Source: Caulobacter flavus (GTDB lineage Bacteria > Pseudomonadota > Alphaproteobacteria > Caulobacterales > Caulobacteraceae). Taken from it: a stretch of 64,000 nucleotides of DNA. A model generated the notes under the pieces. That model saw nothing but the letters and a program-made list of their open reading frames with translations. It searched no databases and was not told where the DNA came from. The stretch is taken from contig NZ_CP026100.1 in NCBI RefSeq assembly GCF_003722335.1, forward strand, positions 2,826,001 through 2,890,000, written 5' to 3'. Shown piece after piece: positions 30,556 to 38,857 of the stretch. The position numbers were made by a program, and so were the translations under genes. Every line of letters starts with the position of its first letter. Position 1 is the stretch's first letter.

Positions 30556-30756
30556 ATGACGCTGATCGACCGTATTCCGAACCTCAAGGACGCCGAGCTG
30601 GCGCAGCTGCTGAACAACGTGCGCCGCCTGGACGTCAGCGGGACGCCGGAGGAACGTCGCCGGGCCGCCGAGGTTGCGCCGCACCTGGAGCGCGAAGCGT
30701 CGCGCCGGCGGGAACGGGTGCTGATGGCGCGCCGCGCGGCCACCGCGCGCTTCTAA
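30556..30756 (+). CDS. Small basic helical protein, unknown function
   Basis: 66-aa hypothetical protein. The ATG at 30556 has GGAG seven bases upstream; a GTG two codons earlier is less likely. It is rich in Arg, Ala and Glu (MTLIDRIPNLKDAELAQLLN, then EERRRAAEVAPHLERE), predicted all-helical, with no motif I recognise. It may be nucleic-acid or protein binding. Divergent from the cold-shock gene with a 277-base gap. Confidence 0.6.
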   Translation: MTLIDRIPNLKDAELAQLLNNVRRLDVSGTPEERRRAAEVAPHLEREASRRRERVLMARRAATARF

Positions 30757-30872
30757 GGGGGGCGGGGTCCGCCCAAACTCCTCTCGCGGGGAACCTTACG
30801 CGTCGAAATCGCCTTGATCAGGTCGATATTGCGAGTCACTCTCAATAACGACCTTGAGTCCTGGAGGCGATC

Positions 30873-31019
30873 ATGGTGTTGCGGATGACGGGGACGCGCT
30901 GGCTGGCCCTGATGATGCAGGCCGAGCGAGCCGGCGGCGAAGACCGGCCCGACAGCGAATGGCTGATGTACGGCCCGTCCGAAGAGGACGACGGCGAAGA
31001 GATCATCGCGGCCGAGTAG
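30873..31019 (+). CDS. 48-aa acidic small protein
   Basis: A short frame with a strong GGAGG six bases before its ATG. It begins MVLRMTGTRWLALMMQAERA and ends in an acidic tail (SEEDDGEEIIAAE). The Arg/Trp-rich start and acidic tail suggest a small regulatory or protein-binding peptide. Its last 17 bases overlap the end of the convergent esterase remnant. No family is recognised. Confidence 0.5.
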   Translation: MVLRMTGTRWLALMMQAERAGGEDRPDSEWLMYGPSEEDDGEEIIAAE

Positions 31020-32075
31020 CCGCGTCGTCCTGTTCGAACGCCAGCGTCCGCGCGAAGAATGGCAGGGCGCGGGCCTCGACGCGGCCGCCCGGCGTCCAGT
31101 GCCGCTCTCCCCACCAGCCGCGATATTCCTCGGCTTCGTTGGGCACGCCAAATTCCTCGAGCAGTCCCGCGAAGGCGCGGTTGGCGACTACGTGGTCGGC
31201 GTTGCCGTCGAAGCGGCCCCAGTCGAACATCAGGCCGCGCAGGTCCTTCAGGTCGGCGGCGTGGGCCGGCAGCAGGCGGTCGAGCAGGAAGGCGTTCTGC
31301 AGCTTGGCCGTCAAAACAGGATCGGTGGCCAGGCGCTCGCCCCGGCCGCTGGCCGGCAGGTCGGCATAGAGCGGGGCCTTGTCCGGATTGGGCAGGAAGG
31401 CCTGGTACATGCCCAGGAACACCCGCGAGAACCCATCGTCGCCGAGGTCGTCCAGCGACCGGGCCGCGGCCAGCCGCTCGAAGTTGGGGCGCGAGTTCAT
31501 GGTCTGCAGGCCGACTCCCGTGCCGACGGGGTGCAGGGCGTAGACCGATCCGAACACGCCCGGCGCGACCATGGCCGTGCGGATCGCGCCGTAGCCGCCC
31601 ATGCGGTCGCCCAGCAGACCGCGCGAGGCCGCGGCGGCAGGGTGCGGAAGCGCCCGTCGACGGCGGCCACCAGATCCTTCGCCAGAAAGCCCGTCCAGTC
31701 GCCGGTCACCGGCGAGGTGGCGTAGAACGAACTGCCCGCCGGGGTGGAGAAGTCGGCGCTGACCAGGATCAGCGGCGGAACCGCGCCGTCGTCGATCGCC
31801 CGGTCTAGCGCGGCCCTGGCTCCGTCGCGGTCGAACACCGCGCGCTGGTCGTCGAACAGGTTGGGCAGGAAGTAGACGACCGGATAGCGCCGCGACCCGG
31901 CCTCGTAGCCGTCGGGCAGATAGGCGACGACCTTGCGGACCGGCGAGACCCCTACCTTGGCGCCGTCGAAGCGCTTCGAGGCGACCTCGAAATCGACCAG
32001 TCGGCTTTCGGCCCGCGCCGCCAGCGGCGCGAGCGCGAGGAGAAAGACGAGACACGACCACAGCACGCCACGCAT
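31003..32075 (-). pseudogene. Putative esterase (PF00756-like), frameshifted and with altered nucleophile
   Basis: An exported esterase-type alpha/beta hydrolase. The ATG at 32075 follows GGGGAG and encodes a signal peptide (MRGVLWSCLVFLLALAPLAARA). The frame is good up to FLAKDLVAAVDGRFRTLP. Around 31625-31642 the sense continues in another frame (RGLLGDRMGGYGAIRTAM to FARTLAFEQD), implying loss of one base in a GC-rich run; total length 1073 is one short of a multiple of three. The nucleophile elbow reads GDRMGG instead of GxSMGG, so the Ser codon is also changed. Two independent lesions argue for a decaying gene over a sequencing error alone. Confidence 0.7.
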
Positions 32076-32158
32076 TCGCACCGCTCCCCGCCTGATCCTG
32101 AGCGAACGATGTTCTATCTGGGCGTGTGTCGGATTTGCGGCGACGCTAGGCAGAGAGC

Positions 32159-32776
32159 CTAGGTCAGCGCCTTGCGGGCGGCTTCCCAGTACTGCGCGCC
32201 GGTGATCAGGGTGACGACGGCGGCGACGCCGAGCAGGCCATGGACGGTCCAGGAGACCGGCTCGATGATGGCCGGGTCCTGCGGCAGGTTGAACGCCCCC
32301 CACGAGACCACGATCAGCTCGCCGCCGATGGCCACCAGCTGCAGGGTGGTCTTCCACTTGGCCAGCAGGGTGACGGGCAGCTTGATCCCCTTGCCGGCGC
32401 CGACCTCGCGCAGGGCGCTGACGGCGAACTCGCGGAACAGGATCAGGCCGGCCGGCAGGATGACCAGCGGATTGGGGCCCAGCGCCATCAGGCCCAGCAG
32501 GGCGCCGCAGACCAGGATCTTGTCGCCGATCGGGTCGAGGATCGCGCCCCAGATGCTGACCGCGTCAAGCTTGCGGGCCAGCCAGCCGTCGAAGAAGTCG
32601 GTGATGGCGGCCACGGCGAAAGCCCAGAACGCCCAGCGCTGCAGCGAGAACTGCTGGTCGCCTGTCAGGCGCTCGCTGAGCCACGGAACGCCGCCGGCGG
32701 CGGCCGCCAGGGCCACGAACATGAACAGGGCGATGACCAGGCGGGCGGAGGTCAGGATGTTGGGCAGGGCTTTCAT
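32159..32776 (-). CDS. pgsA: CDP-diacylglycerol--glycerol-3-phosphate 3-phosphatidyltransferase
   Basis: Makes phosphatidylglycerophosphate from CDP-diacylglycerol and glycerol-3-phosphate, the committed step to phosphatidylglycerol and cardiolipin, in the inner membrane. 205 aa with about five helices. The CDP-alcohol phosphotransferase signature is exact: Asp60, Asp63-Gly64, Ala67-Arg68, Gly77, Asp81, Asp85. It begins MKALPNILTSARL, typical of PgsA. The gene often found near uvrC in other bacteria is here 7.6 kb away from it. Confidence 0.92.
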   Translation of the reverse strand: MKALPNILTSARLVIALFMFVALAAAAGGVPWLSERLTGDQQFSLQRWAFWAFAVAAITDFFDGWLARKLDAVSIWGAILDPIGDKILVCGALLGLMALGPNPLVILPAGLILFREFAVSALREVGAGKGIKLPVTLLAKWKTTLQLVAIGGELIVVSWGAFNLPQDPAIIEPVSWTVHGLLGVAAVVTLITGAQYWEAARKALT

Positions 32777-32846
32777 GGCGACGTTCTAACGCATGAGCGC
32801 GGCGGAGGGCTATGGCGCATGCGTGGTTGCGGCCTGGCTCGTTCGG

Positions 32847-33515
32847 CTACGGGGCGAAGGCCTCGCTGTTGTCCATGCGCACGTCGCGGACGGCGCGATA
32901 TGCGTCCTCGGCGGCGCGGGCGGCTTCGGGCAGGAAGTTCAGCAGCAGCGAGCGGCGTCGCGCGCCCGCGGCGTTGCGCGTGGCGCCGTGCAGCAGGTCG
33001 GCGTCGAACACCAGGATGTCGCCGGCTTCGCCTGCCAGGGTCAGGGATGCGGCTTCGTCCGGCTCGCCGTGGTCGAGGGGGCGCGGGACGACCCGGGTGG
33101 CGCCGTTGGCCGGGCCGTAGTCGTCCAGGAAGACGATCGCCGAAACCGCCCGCAGTCCGGCGCCATCCCGGTGCAGGGGCTGGTGGCCGAAGCCCGGCAG
33201 AGGCTCGCGGCCCTCGACCTGGGACAGGAAGAAGGGTCCGCCCAGCATGTGGCCCGCCGCCGCCAGCAGGGGCGCCAGCCGGCAGGTCCAGAGCACCGTC
33301 GGGTCGAGGTCGACCAGGGCGTGACGCCAGCCGGGCGCCTTGGGAGCCGTCCATTGGTCGCCGGCGCTGACGGCCGCGTCGAACGCCTCGCGCAGCGGCC
33401 CGCGCCAGGCTTCTGGCACGGCGCCGCGCAGCAGGAGGTAGCCCTCACGCTGCAGGAGGGCGGCCTGATCGGCCGCCAGCGAGCCGACCTTGGTCGGCGT
33501 CGAAGCGATACTCAT
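32847..33515 (-). CDS. Phytanoyl-CoA dioxygenase family (PhyH) Fe(II)/2-oxoglutarate oxygenase
   Basis: 222-aa non-haem iron dioxygenase. The facial triad is His115 and Asp117 (LHRDGAG) plus His176 (DADLLHGATRN). An Arg-rich stretch (GARRRSLLLNF) follows and should bind 2-oxoglutarate. The fold pattern, with VFLDDYGPANGATRVVP, fits PhyH. The substrate is unknown. The ATG at 33515 starts MSIASTPTKV. It lies in the interval between pgsA and the SDR gene and is not clearly in an operon. Confidence 0.85.
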   Translation of the reverse strand: MSIASTPTKVGSLAADQAALLQREGYLLLRGAVPEAWRGPLREAFDAAVSAGDQWTAPKAPGWRHALVDLDPTVLWTCRLAPLLAAAGHMLGGPFFLSQVEGREPLPGFGHQPLHRDGAGLRAVSAIVFLDDYGPANGATRVVPRPLDHGEPDEAASLTLAGEAGDILVFDADLLHGATRNAAGARRRSLLLNFLPEAARAAEDAYRAVRDVRMDNSEAFAP

Positions 33516-33670
33516 CGGACTTGGTTATGGCTGGGCCCGGCGGATCGCAAGGATGGCGCGCCCTTAAGGCGCGGAGGAAAAATGGGCGGCCACGGCGGTG
33601 GCGCTCGGAAGCCTCCGGTCCCAGATAGAACACGGGGCGTATAGTGTAACACCAAGTGGAGTAGAGCCTC

Positions 33671-34414
33671 ATGAGCACGGAATTCGCGAACAAGGTCGCG
33701 CTGGTCACCGGCGGCGCCTCGGGCATCGGCGAGGCGGTGGTGCGTGAACTGGCGGCCGGCGGCGCCAAGGTGGTGATCGCCGACTTCAATCTGGAGGCCG
33801 CCGAAGCGCTGGCTAAGGAAGTCGGCTCGGCCAGCGCCTTCAAGGTGGACGTCGCCGATGCGGCCCAGGTCGAGGCCATGGTCGCGTTCGCGGTCGACAC
33901 CTATGGCGCGCTGCACCTGGCGGTGAACAACGCCGGCATCGGCGGCCCCAACCTGCCGACGGCCGACTATCCGCTCGACCAGTGGAAGCGCGTGGTCGAC
34001 GTCGACATGAACAGCGTGCTCTATTCGATGAAGTACGAAATCCCGGCCATGCTGGCGGCCGGCGGCGGCTCGATCGTCAACATGGCCTCGATCCTGGGCA
34101 CGCACGGCTGGGCCGGCTCCAGCGCCTATGTCTCGTCCAAGCATGCGGTGGTCGGCATGACCAAGACCGCCGCCATCGAGTACGCGCCCCGGGGCGTGCG
34201 CATCAACGCCGTGGGGCCGGGCTTCATCGAGACGCCGCTGATCCACTCGGAGATGACCGACGAGGCCCGCGCCGGCCTGATCGGCCTGCATCCGGCGGGA
34301 CGGCTGGGACGCCCCGAGGAGGTTTCGGCCCTGACCTGCTTCCTGCTATCGGACCGCGCCTCGTTCATCACCGGCAGCTACCACCTGGTGGACGGCGGGT
34401 TTTCCGCTCGCTGA
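33671..34414 (+). CDS. Short-chain dehydrogenase/reductase (SDR)
   Basis: 247-aa classical SDR using NAD(P)H. The Rossmann motif is TGGASGIGEA (13-22). NNAGIGG lies near 90. Catalytic Ser is in VNMASILG, Tyr153 and Lys157 in YVSSK. After the catalytic site comes NAVGPGFIETPL. The C-terminus ends in TGSYHLVDGGFSAR. Asp at the end of strand 2 (VIADFN) favours NAD(H) over NADP(H). The ATG follows GGAG. Substrate unknown. Confidence 0.92.
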   Translation: MSTEFANKVALVTGGASGIGEAVVRELAAGGAKVVIADFNLEAAEALAKEVGSASAFKVDVADAAQVEAMVAFAVDTYGALHLAVNNAGIGGPNLPTADYPLDQWKRVVDVDMNSVLYSMKYEIPAMLAAGGGSIVNMASILGTHGWAGSSAYVSSKHAVVGMTKTAAIEYAPRGVRINAVGPGFIETPLIHSEMTDEARAGLIGLHPAGRLGRPEEVSALTCFLLSDRASFITGSYHLVDGGFSAR

Positions 34415-34593
34415 GGGCATTGCCCCGTCGCCGGCGCGGCGGGGCAATCCTCTTTCTCGAAACAAGGTTCGAGCGACGAAATCTCGTTGGTCGGCGCGGA
34501 TTTCCTGTTTGGCGCGGGTGATTTTCTTCCTTCGAATGGTTGACGTGGCGGGCGAGGGCGGCCAAGCCGTGGTCAAGTTTCGGAAAAGACCCC

Positions 34594-35871
34594 ATGACCG
34601 CCAGCGCAGCCCCGACCGCCAATTCCTCACGCCGCGTGCTTCTGGCCAGCCTTGTGGGCACGGCGGTCGAGTTCTACGACTTCTACATCTACGCGACGGC
34701 CGCCTCGCTGGTGTTCGGACCGCTGTTCTTTCCCGCCAGCTCGGCTTCAGCCCAGCAGATGGCCGCGTTCGCCACCCTGGCGGTGGCGTTCTTCGCGCGG
34801 CCCGTGGGGGCGATCGCCTTCGGCCATTTCGGCGACCGCATCGGCCGCAAGTCGACCCTGGTGGCGTCGCTGATGCTGATGGGCGGCTCGACACTGCTGA
34901 TCGCCTTCCTGCCGACCTACCAGATGGCCGGCTGGCTGGCGCCGGCGCTGCTGTGCGTGCTGCGATTCGGCCAGGGCTTCGGCCTCGGCGGCGAGTGGGG
35001 CGGGGCGGCGCTGCTGGCCGTGGAGAACGCCCCTCCCGGCTGGCGGGCCCGGTTCGGCATGTTCCCGCAGCTGGGCGCGCCCGTCGGCTTCATCGCCGCC
35101 AACGGCCTGTTCCTGATCCTGGGTCTGCTGCTGAGCCCCGAACAGTTCATGGCCTGGGGCTGGCGCCTGCCGTTCCTGGCCAGCGCCATCCTGGTGGGCC
35201 TTGGCCTGTGGGTGCGGCTGAAGCTCACGGAAACTCCGGCCTTCGCCGCCGCCCTGGCCCACGAGCCGCCGCCGACGGTGCCGTTCGCCGAACTGCTGAA
35301 GCTGCACTGGAAGCAAACCCTGGGCGGCACCTTCGCGGTGGTCTGCTGCTTTGCGCTATTCTATCTGACCACGGCCTTCGCGCTGAGCTACGGGGTCCAG
35401 ACCCTGGGCTACGATCGCGAGCTGTTCCTGGGCGTGCAGCTGCTGGCCATCCTGTTCATGGCCGGGGGCATCGTCGCCTCGGGCTACTGGTCGGACGCCG
35501 CGACGCCGCGTCGCGTACTGCTGGCCGGCTGCGTGATGGCCGTCGCCGTCGGCGCCCTGCTGCCGGTGATGATGGGCGGGGGCTCGCTGGCCCTGATCTG
35601 CGCCTTCCTGTCTCTGGCCCTGCTGGCCATGGGCTTCGTCTACGGACCGCTGGGCTCCTGGCTGCCCGAGCTGTTTCCCGCCCGCGTGCGCTACACCGGG
35701 GCCTCGATGGCGTTCAACATCGGCGGGGTGATCGGCGGCGGGCTGACTCCGGTCATCGCCAAGGCCCTGGCCGACGAGGCGGGTCTGGTTCCCGTAGGGA
35801 TCTATCTGGCGGTGGCCGCCGGGATCAGTTTCGTGGCCCTCGTCGTGCTGAAGACGCGCACCGACGCATAA
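34594..35871 (+). CDS. MHS-family MFS metabolite:H+ symporter
   Basis: 425-aa MFS importer of the metabolite:proton symporter family (ProP/KgtP/ShiA type). The opening helix reads GTAVEFYDFYIYATAA, a hallmark of the family. Motif A is GHFGDRIGRKSTL. GQGFGLGGEWGGAALL lies in helix 4-5. The ATG at 34594 is chosen since the upstream TTG at 34540 lacks family similarity. Substrates for such transporters include organic acids, betaine and shikimate; none is indicated here. A 65-base AT-richer leader precedes it. Confidence 0.88.
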   Translation: MTASAAPTANSSRRVLLASLVGTAVEFYDFYIYATAASLVFGPLFFPASSASAQQMAAFATLAVAFFARPVGAIAFGHFGDRIGRKSTLVASLMLMGGSTLLIAFLPTYQMAGWLAPALLCVLRFGQGFGLGGEWGGAALLAVENAPPGWRARFGMFPQLGAPVGFIAANGLFLILGLLLSPEQFMAWGWRLPFLASAILVGLGLWVRLKLTETPAFAAALAHEPPPTVPFAELLKLHWKQTLGGTFAVVCCFALFYLTTAFALSYGVQTLGYDRELFLGVQLLAILFMAGGIVASGYWSDAATPRRVLLAGCVMAVAVGALLPVMMGGGSLALICAFLSLALLAMGFVYGPLGSWLPELFPARVRYTGASMAFNIGGVIGGGLTPVIAKALADEAGLVPVGIYLAVAAGISFVALVVLKTRTDA

Positions 35872-35944
35872 CGCGGTTTTCTTACCGGGTGACAGGGGCG
35901 ACGCATCGCGTAAGGTCGCGTCATCCGGGCAGGTGGAGCAGGGC

Positions 35945-36010
35945 ATGGCGGGGCTGACGAACGGCGCGATCCGAGGAGCTGTCCGCAACCTCCTGGCCGC
36001 CGCCGCGTAA
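35945..36010 (+). CDS. 21-codon ORF just before the histidine kinase gene
   Basis: ATG at 35945 with GGAG seven bases upstream encodes MAGLTNGAIRGAVRNLLAAA plus one Ala, a potential amphipathic helix. Its stop is eight bases before the kinase ATG, which itself has a poor ribosome-binding site. It could be a leader peptide feeding ribosomes into the kinase. Chance occurrence is also possible. Confidence 0.3.
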   Translation: MAGLTNGAIRGAVRNLLAAAA

Positions 36011-36018
36011 ATCCGCCC

Positions 36019-37695
36019 ATGGCGTCCATCCCTTCCGAGACCCCGGCCGCGCCGCACCGGGGCCTGCGCGGTTCGGTCCGCGGCCTGCTGGTGCTGCTGA
36101 CCGTCAGCCTGCTGGTGCCGGCGCTCGCCGCCACCGCCCTGCTGCTGGAACGCTCCAACCGCCAGAACCGCGACCAGCTGGAGGTGCAGCTGCTGGCCAC
36201 GGCGCGGGCGCTGTCCGGCGCCGTCGACCGGCAGGTGGCCGAGGGCGTGGCCGTGGCCGAGACCCTGGCCACCGACCAAGCGCTGCTGAACGGCGACTGG
36301 AAGAACTTCTACGTCCGGGCCAAGCGGGCCACGGGCAACCGGCCCGGCTGGGTGGTGGTGACGGCGCCCGACGGCCAGCAGACGGTCAACACCCTGGTCC
36401 CGTGGGGCGCGGCCCTGCCCAAGACCCCGCCGCCGGCCTACATGGTCGCCGCCCGCGCCGCCGGCCGCACCCAGGTGTCGGACCTGCGGATGGGCGCGCT
36501 GGCCCAGCGCCACGTGATCACCGTGGGCGCGCCGGTCGACATCAAGGGCGAGGCCTACGTGGTGTCCTACGTGGTCGAGGCGGCCAGCTTCACCTCGGTG
36601 TTCCGCCAGCAGCGCGCGCCGGAAAGCTGGGTCGCCACCATCCTCGACAACAAGCGCAAGGTCATCGCCCGCTCGGTGCGCAACGAGCGCTTCACCGGCG
36701 CCAGCGCCTCGCCGGACATGACCCGCAACCTGGCCCGCTCGAACGAGGGGATCAGCAAGAGCGTCTCGCTCGACAACGTGAAGACCCGCGTGGCCTACAG
36801 CCGTTCGCCGCGCACCGGCTGGACGCTGGTGGTGGCCATTCCCCGCGCCGATGTGGCCAAGGTGGGCGTGGCGGCGGCCTGGGGCACGGCGGCGATCTTC
36901 CCGCTGCTGCTGCTGCTGGGCGTGGGCATGGCGCTGTTCCTGGCCAACCGCATCAACCGCGAGGTCGTGGGGCTGGTCGAGGACGCCGGCGCGATCGGCG
37001 AGGGGCGGCCGCTGGACCCGGGCAAGCGGGGCGGGCTGGCCGAGATCGCCGTCGTGCGCGAGGCCCTGGTCGCCGCCTCGCACGAGCTGGAGGCTCGCGA
37101 GGCGCGCCAGGCGGTGATGATCAACGAACTGAACCACCGGGTGAAGAACAACCTGGCCACCGTGCAGTCGCTGGCCCGCCAGACCTTCGCCAAGCTCGAC
37201 GCCGACCAGGTGCGAATCTTCACCGAGCGGCTGGTGGCGTTCTCGGCCGCCCACGACCTCCTGACCCGCACCGGCTGGAACGAGGCCGACCTGACCGACG
37301 TGGCGGCCATCTGCGTGCGCGCCCACGGCGAGGGCATCGACGCCTCGGGGCCGAAAGTCGCGCTGAGTCCGCACGTGGCGGTGTCGCTGTCGATGGTGCT
37401 GCACGAACTGGCCACCAACAGCGCCAAGTACGGCGCGCTGTCGGCGGCCGAGGGCCGGGTGAGCCTGCGCTGGAGCCTCGATCAGGACGCCCGGCAGCTG
37501 CGCCTGACCTGGAGCGAGAGCGGCGGTCCGGCGGTCAGCCAGCCCGAGCGGTTCGGCTTCGGGGCGCGGCTGATCGAGAACCTGACCCAACGCGAGCTGA
37601 AGGGCCGCTCGCGCTTCGACTTTCGCGCCGACGGCCTGGTGTTCGAGGCCTGGCTGCCGCTGGCCTCGGTGCAGCGCTGGAGCAACGACTTCTAG
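36019..37695 (+). CDS. Membrane-bound HWE-family sensor histidine kinase
   Basis: 558-aa sensor kinase. A TM helix (GLLVLLTVSLLVPALAATAL) and a second one near 275-300 (AAIFPLLLLLGVGMALFLA) enclose a periplasmic Cache-like sensor domain of about 230 residues. The dimerisation/phosphoacceptor box is ELNHRVKNNLATVQSLA with His373. The ATPase domain has LHELATNSAKYGAL (N box) and the HWE-defining WSES (Trp-x-Glu) near 498, then GFGARLIE. No response regulator gene adjoins it. HWE kinases in alphaproteobacteria often feed the PhyR general stress pathway, which is inference here. Confidence 0.9.
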   Translation: MASIPSETPAAPHRGLRGSVRGLLVLLTVSLLVPALAATALLLERSNRQNRDQLEVQLLATARALSGAVDRQVAEGVAVAETLATDQALLNGDWKNFYVRAKRATGNRPGWVVVTAPDGQQTVNTLVPWGAALPKTPPPAYMVAARAAGRTQVSDLRMGALAQRHVITVGAPVDIKGEAYVVSYVVEAASFTSVFRQQRAPESWVATILDNKRKVIARSVRNERFTGASASPDMTRNLARSNEGISKSVSLDNVKTRVAYSRSPRTGWTLVVAIPRADVAKVGVAAAWGTAAIFPLLLLLGVGMALFLANRINREVVGLVEDAGAIGEGRPLDPGKRGGLAEIAVVREALVAASHELEAREARQAVMINELNHRVKNNLATVQSLARQTFAKLDADQVRIFTERLVAFSAAHDLLTRTGWNEADLTDVAAICVRAHGEGIDASGPKVALSPHVAVSLSMVLHELATNSAKYGALSAAEGRVSLRWSLDQDARQLRLTWSESGGPAVSQPERFGFGARLIENLTQRELKGRSRFDFRADGLVFEAWLPLASVQRWSNDF

Positions 37696-38804
37696 GGCTG
37701 GGCGGCGTCCGGCTCGCCGCCGAGGCTTGGCCGGCAGGCCCAGGTGCGCACGCCCTTGACGTATCGCAGGTCGCGCAGACCCGTGGCGACCACGCCGGCT
37801 GCGCACAGCCGCCCCTCGGCGGCGAGCTGGCCCTCATGCGGCGTCAGCGCCCAGTCGGTGGCGCGGTCGGCGACCATGATCGTGGCCTCGTAAGATGGGC
37901 CGTTGTCGGTGCTGTCGATCACGCGCAGATCGGTCAGCTCGGCGGGGACGTCCGTCTGCGCGCGGGTGAACCAGGTATTGGCCCGCCGCTGCAGCAGGCT
38001 CTGGCTGAAAGGCGCGACGGCCAGGGCGCAGGCGGCGAGAGCCACCAGCGCGCGATGGCCGCTCGCGCGGCGGAAGCCCGCCGCCGCCAGAGGGATCAGC
38101 GCCAGGGCCAGCCAGACGGCGAGGCCAAGCCAGTCGGTCTGGACGTAGGTCTCGATCTGGCGCTCGGCGAAGGTCTCGTCGTCGAAGGCCGTGATCGGCG
38201 CGGCGGCGACCAGCATGGCGCCCCAGATCAAGGCCGCGGTCTCGCGCCGAAACCATCGGCGGCGCGACTTGGCGCGGTTCTCGGGCCACAGGGCGGCGAC
38301 GGCGCACAGGGCCTCGCTCATGGTCCACAGGTCGTGCTCGGCGTCCGGTCCGTCGGGGCGCAGGCGCTCGCGCAGCTCGACCGTGACGCCCTCGTGGTCG
38401 ACCGTCAGGCGTTTGACGCCGCTGTCGAGCAGGTGAAGGACCGCTCGACGCAGCGCGGGCGTTTCCGCCAGTCGCAGGGCCGGCTCAGCGTCGTCGCAAG
38501 CGAGATGGATCCTGGCGTCGAAGTCGGCGTCGCCGGTCTGGTGCTCGACGGTGTAGCCGATCCGCTTGGCCAGCCGATCCAGGCTGTTCTCGGGCATGAG
38601 GACGGCGGGCAGCATGCCTCGGCGCGTCACGGCCAGGGTGCTGCTCCAGCGGCTGCCGTAGCCTCGCCCCTCGAGCAGGGCCGTACGCTGGCCGGCATAG
38701 ACCAGGTTCTCGCCGTTCGGTCCGCGCCCGGTCCAGTCGTGTCTGCCGTGGTTCGTCCATTCGCAGGATGGCGCGGCGGGATCGGCGGGTTCGGACGCGG
38801 ACAT
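37692..38804 (-). CDS. Membrane protein of unknown function
   Basis: 370-aa protein. The first 180 residues are soluble (RWSSTLAVTRRGMLPAVLMP, then a TVDHEGVTVELRERL strand pair). Two or three helices follow at about 190-285 (ETAALIWGAMLVAAAPITAF; WLGLAVWLALALIPLAAAGF; ALVALAACALAVAPFSQSLL). The C-terminal 85 residues are soluble, with a strand-rich SYEATIMVADRATDWAL. I do not recognise the family. The stop overlaps the convergent kinase by four bases. Confidence 0.7.
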   Translation of the reverse strand: MSASEPADPAAPSCEWTNHGRHDWTGRGPNGENLVYAGQRTALLEGRGYGSRWSSTLAVTRRGMLPAVLMPENSLDRLAKRIGYTVEHQTGDADFDARIHLACDDAEPALRLAETPALRRAVLHLLDSGVKRLTVDHEGVTVELRERLRPDGPDAEHDLWTMSEALCAVAALWPENRAKSRRRWFRRETAALIWGAMLVAAAPITAFDDETFAERQIETYVQTDWLGLAVWLALALIPLAAAGFRRASGHRALVALAACALAVAPFSQSLLQRRANTWFTRAQTDVPAELTDLRVIDSTDNGPSYEATIMVADRATDWALTPHEGQLAAEGRLCAAGVVATGLRDLRYVKGVRTWACRPSLGGEPDAAQP

Positions 38805-38857
38805 GCCGCAAGCCTAGCGCATGGCCAAGCTGAACGGCAGTCCGCGCGCGCCGGTGG

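Noticed and set aside
30446..30559. 37-codon frame (MNSKPNVDILFF...) before the 66-aa protein
   Set aside because: No convincing ribosome-binding site and it overlaps the start region of the next gene; more likely leader DNA.
34509..34593. Longer N-terminus for the MHS transporter from the TTG at 34540
   Set aside because: The added residues (MTWRARAAKPW) do not look like family N-termini; the ATG at 34594 precedes the first helix normally.
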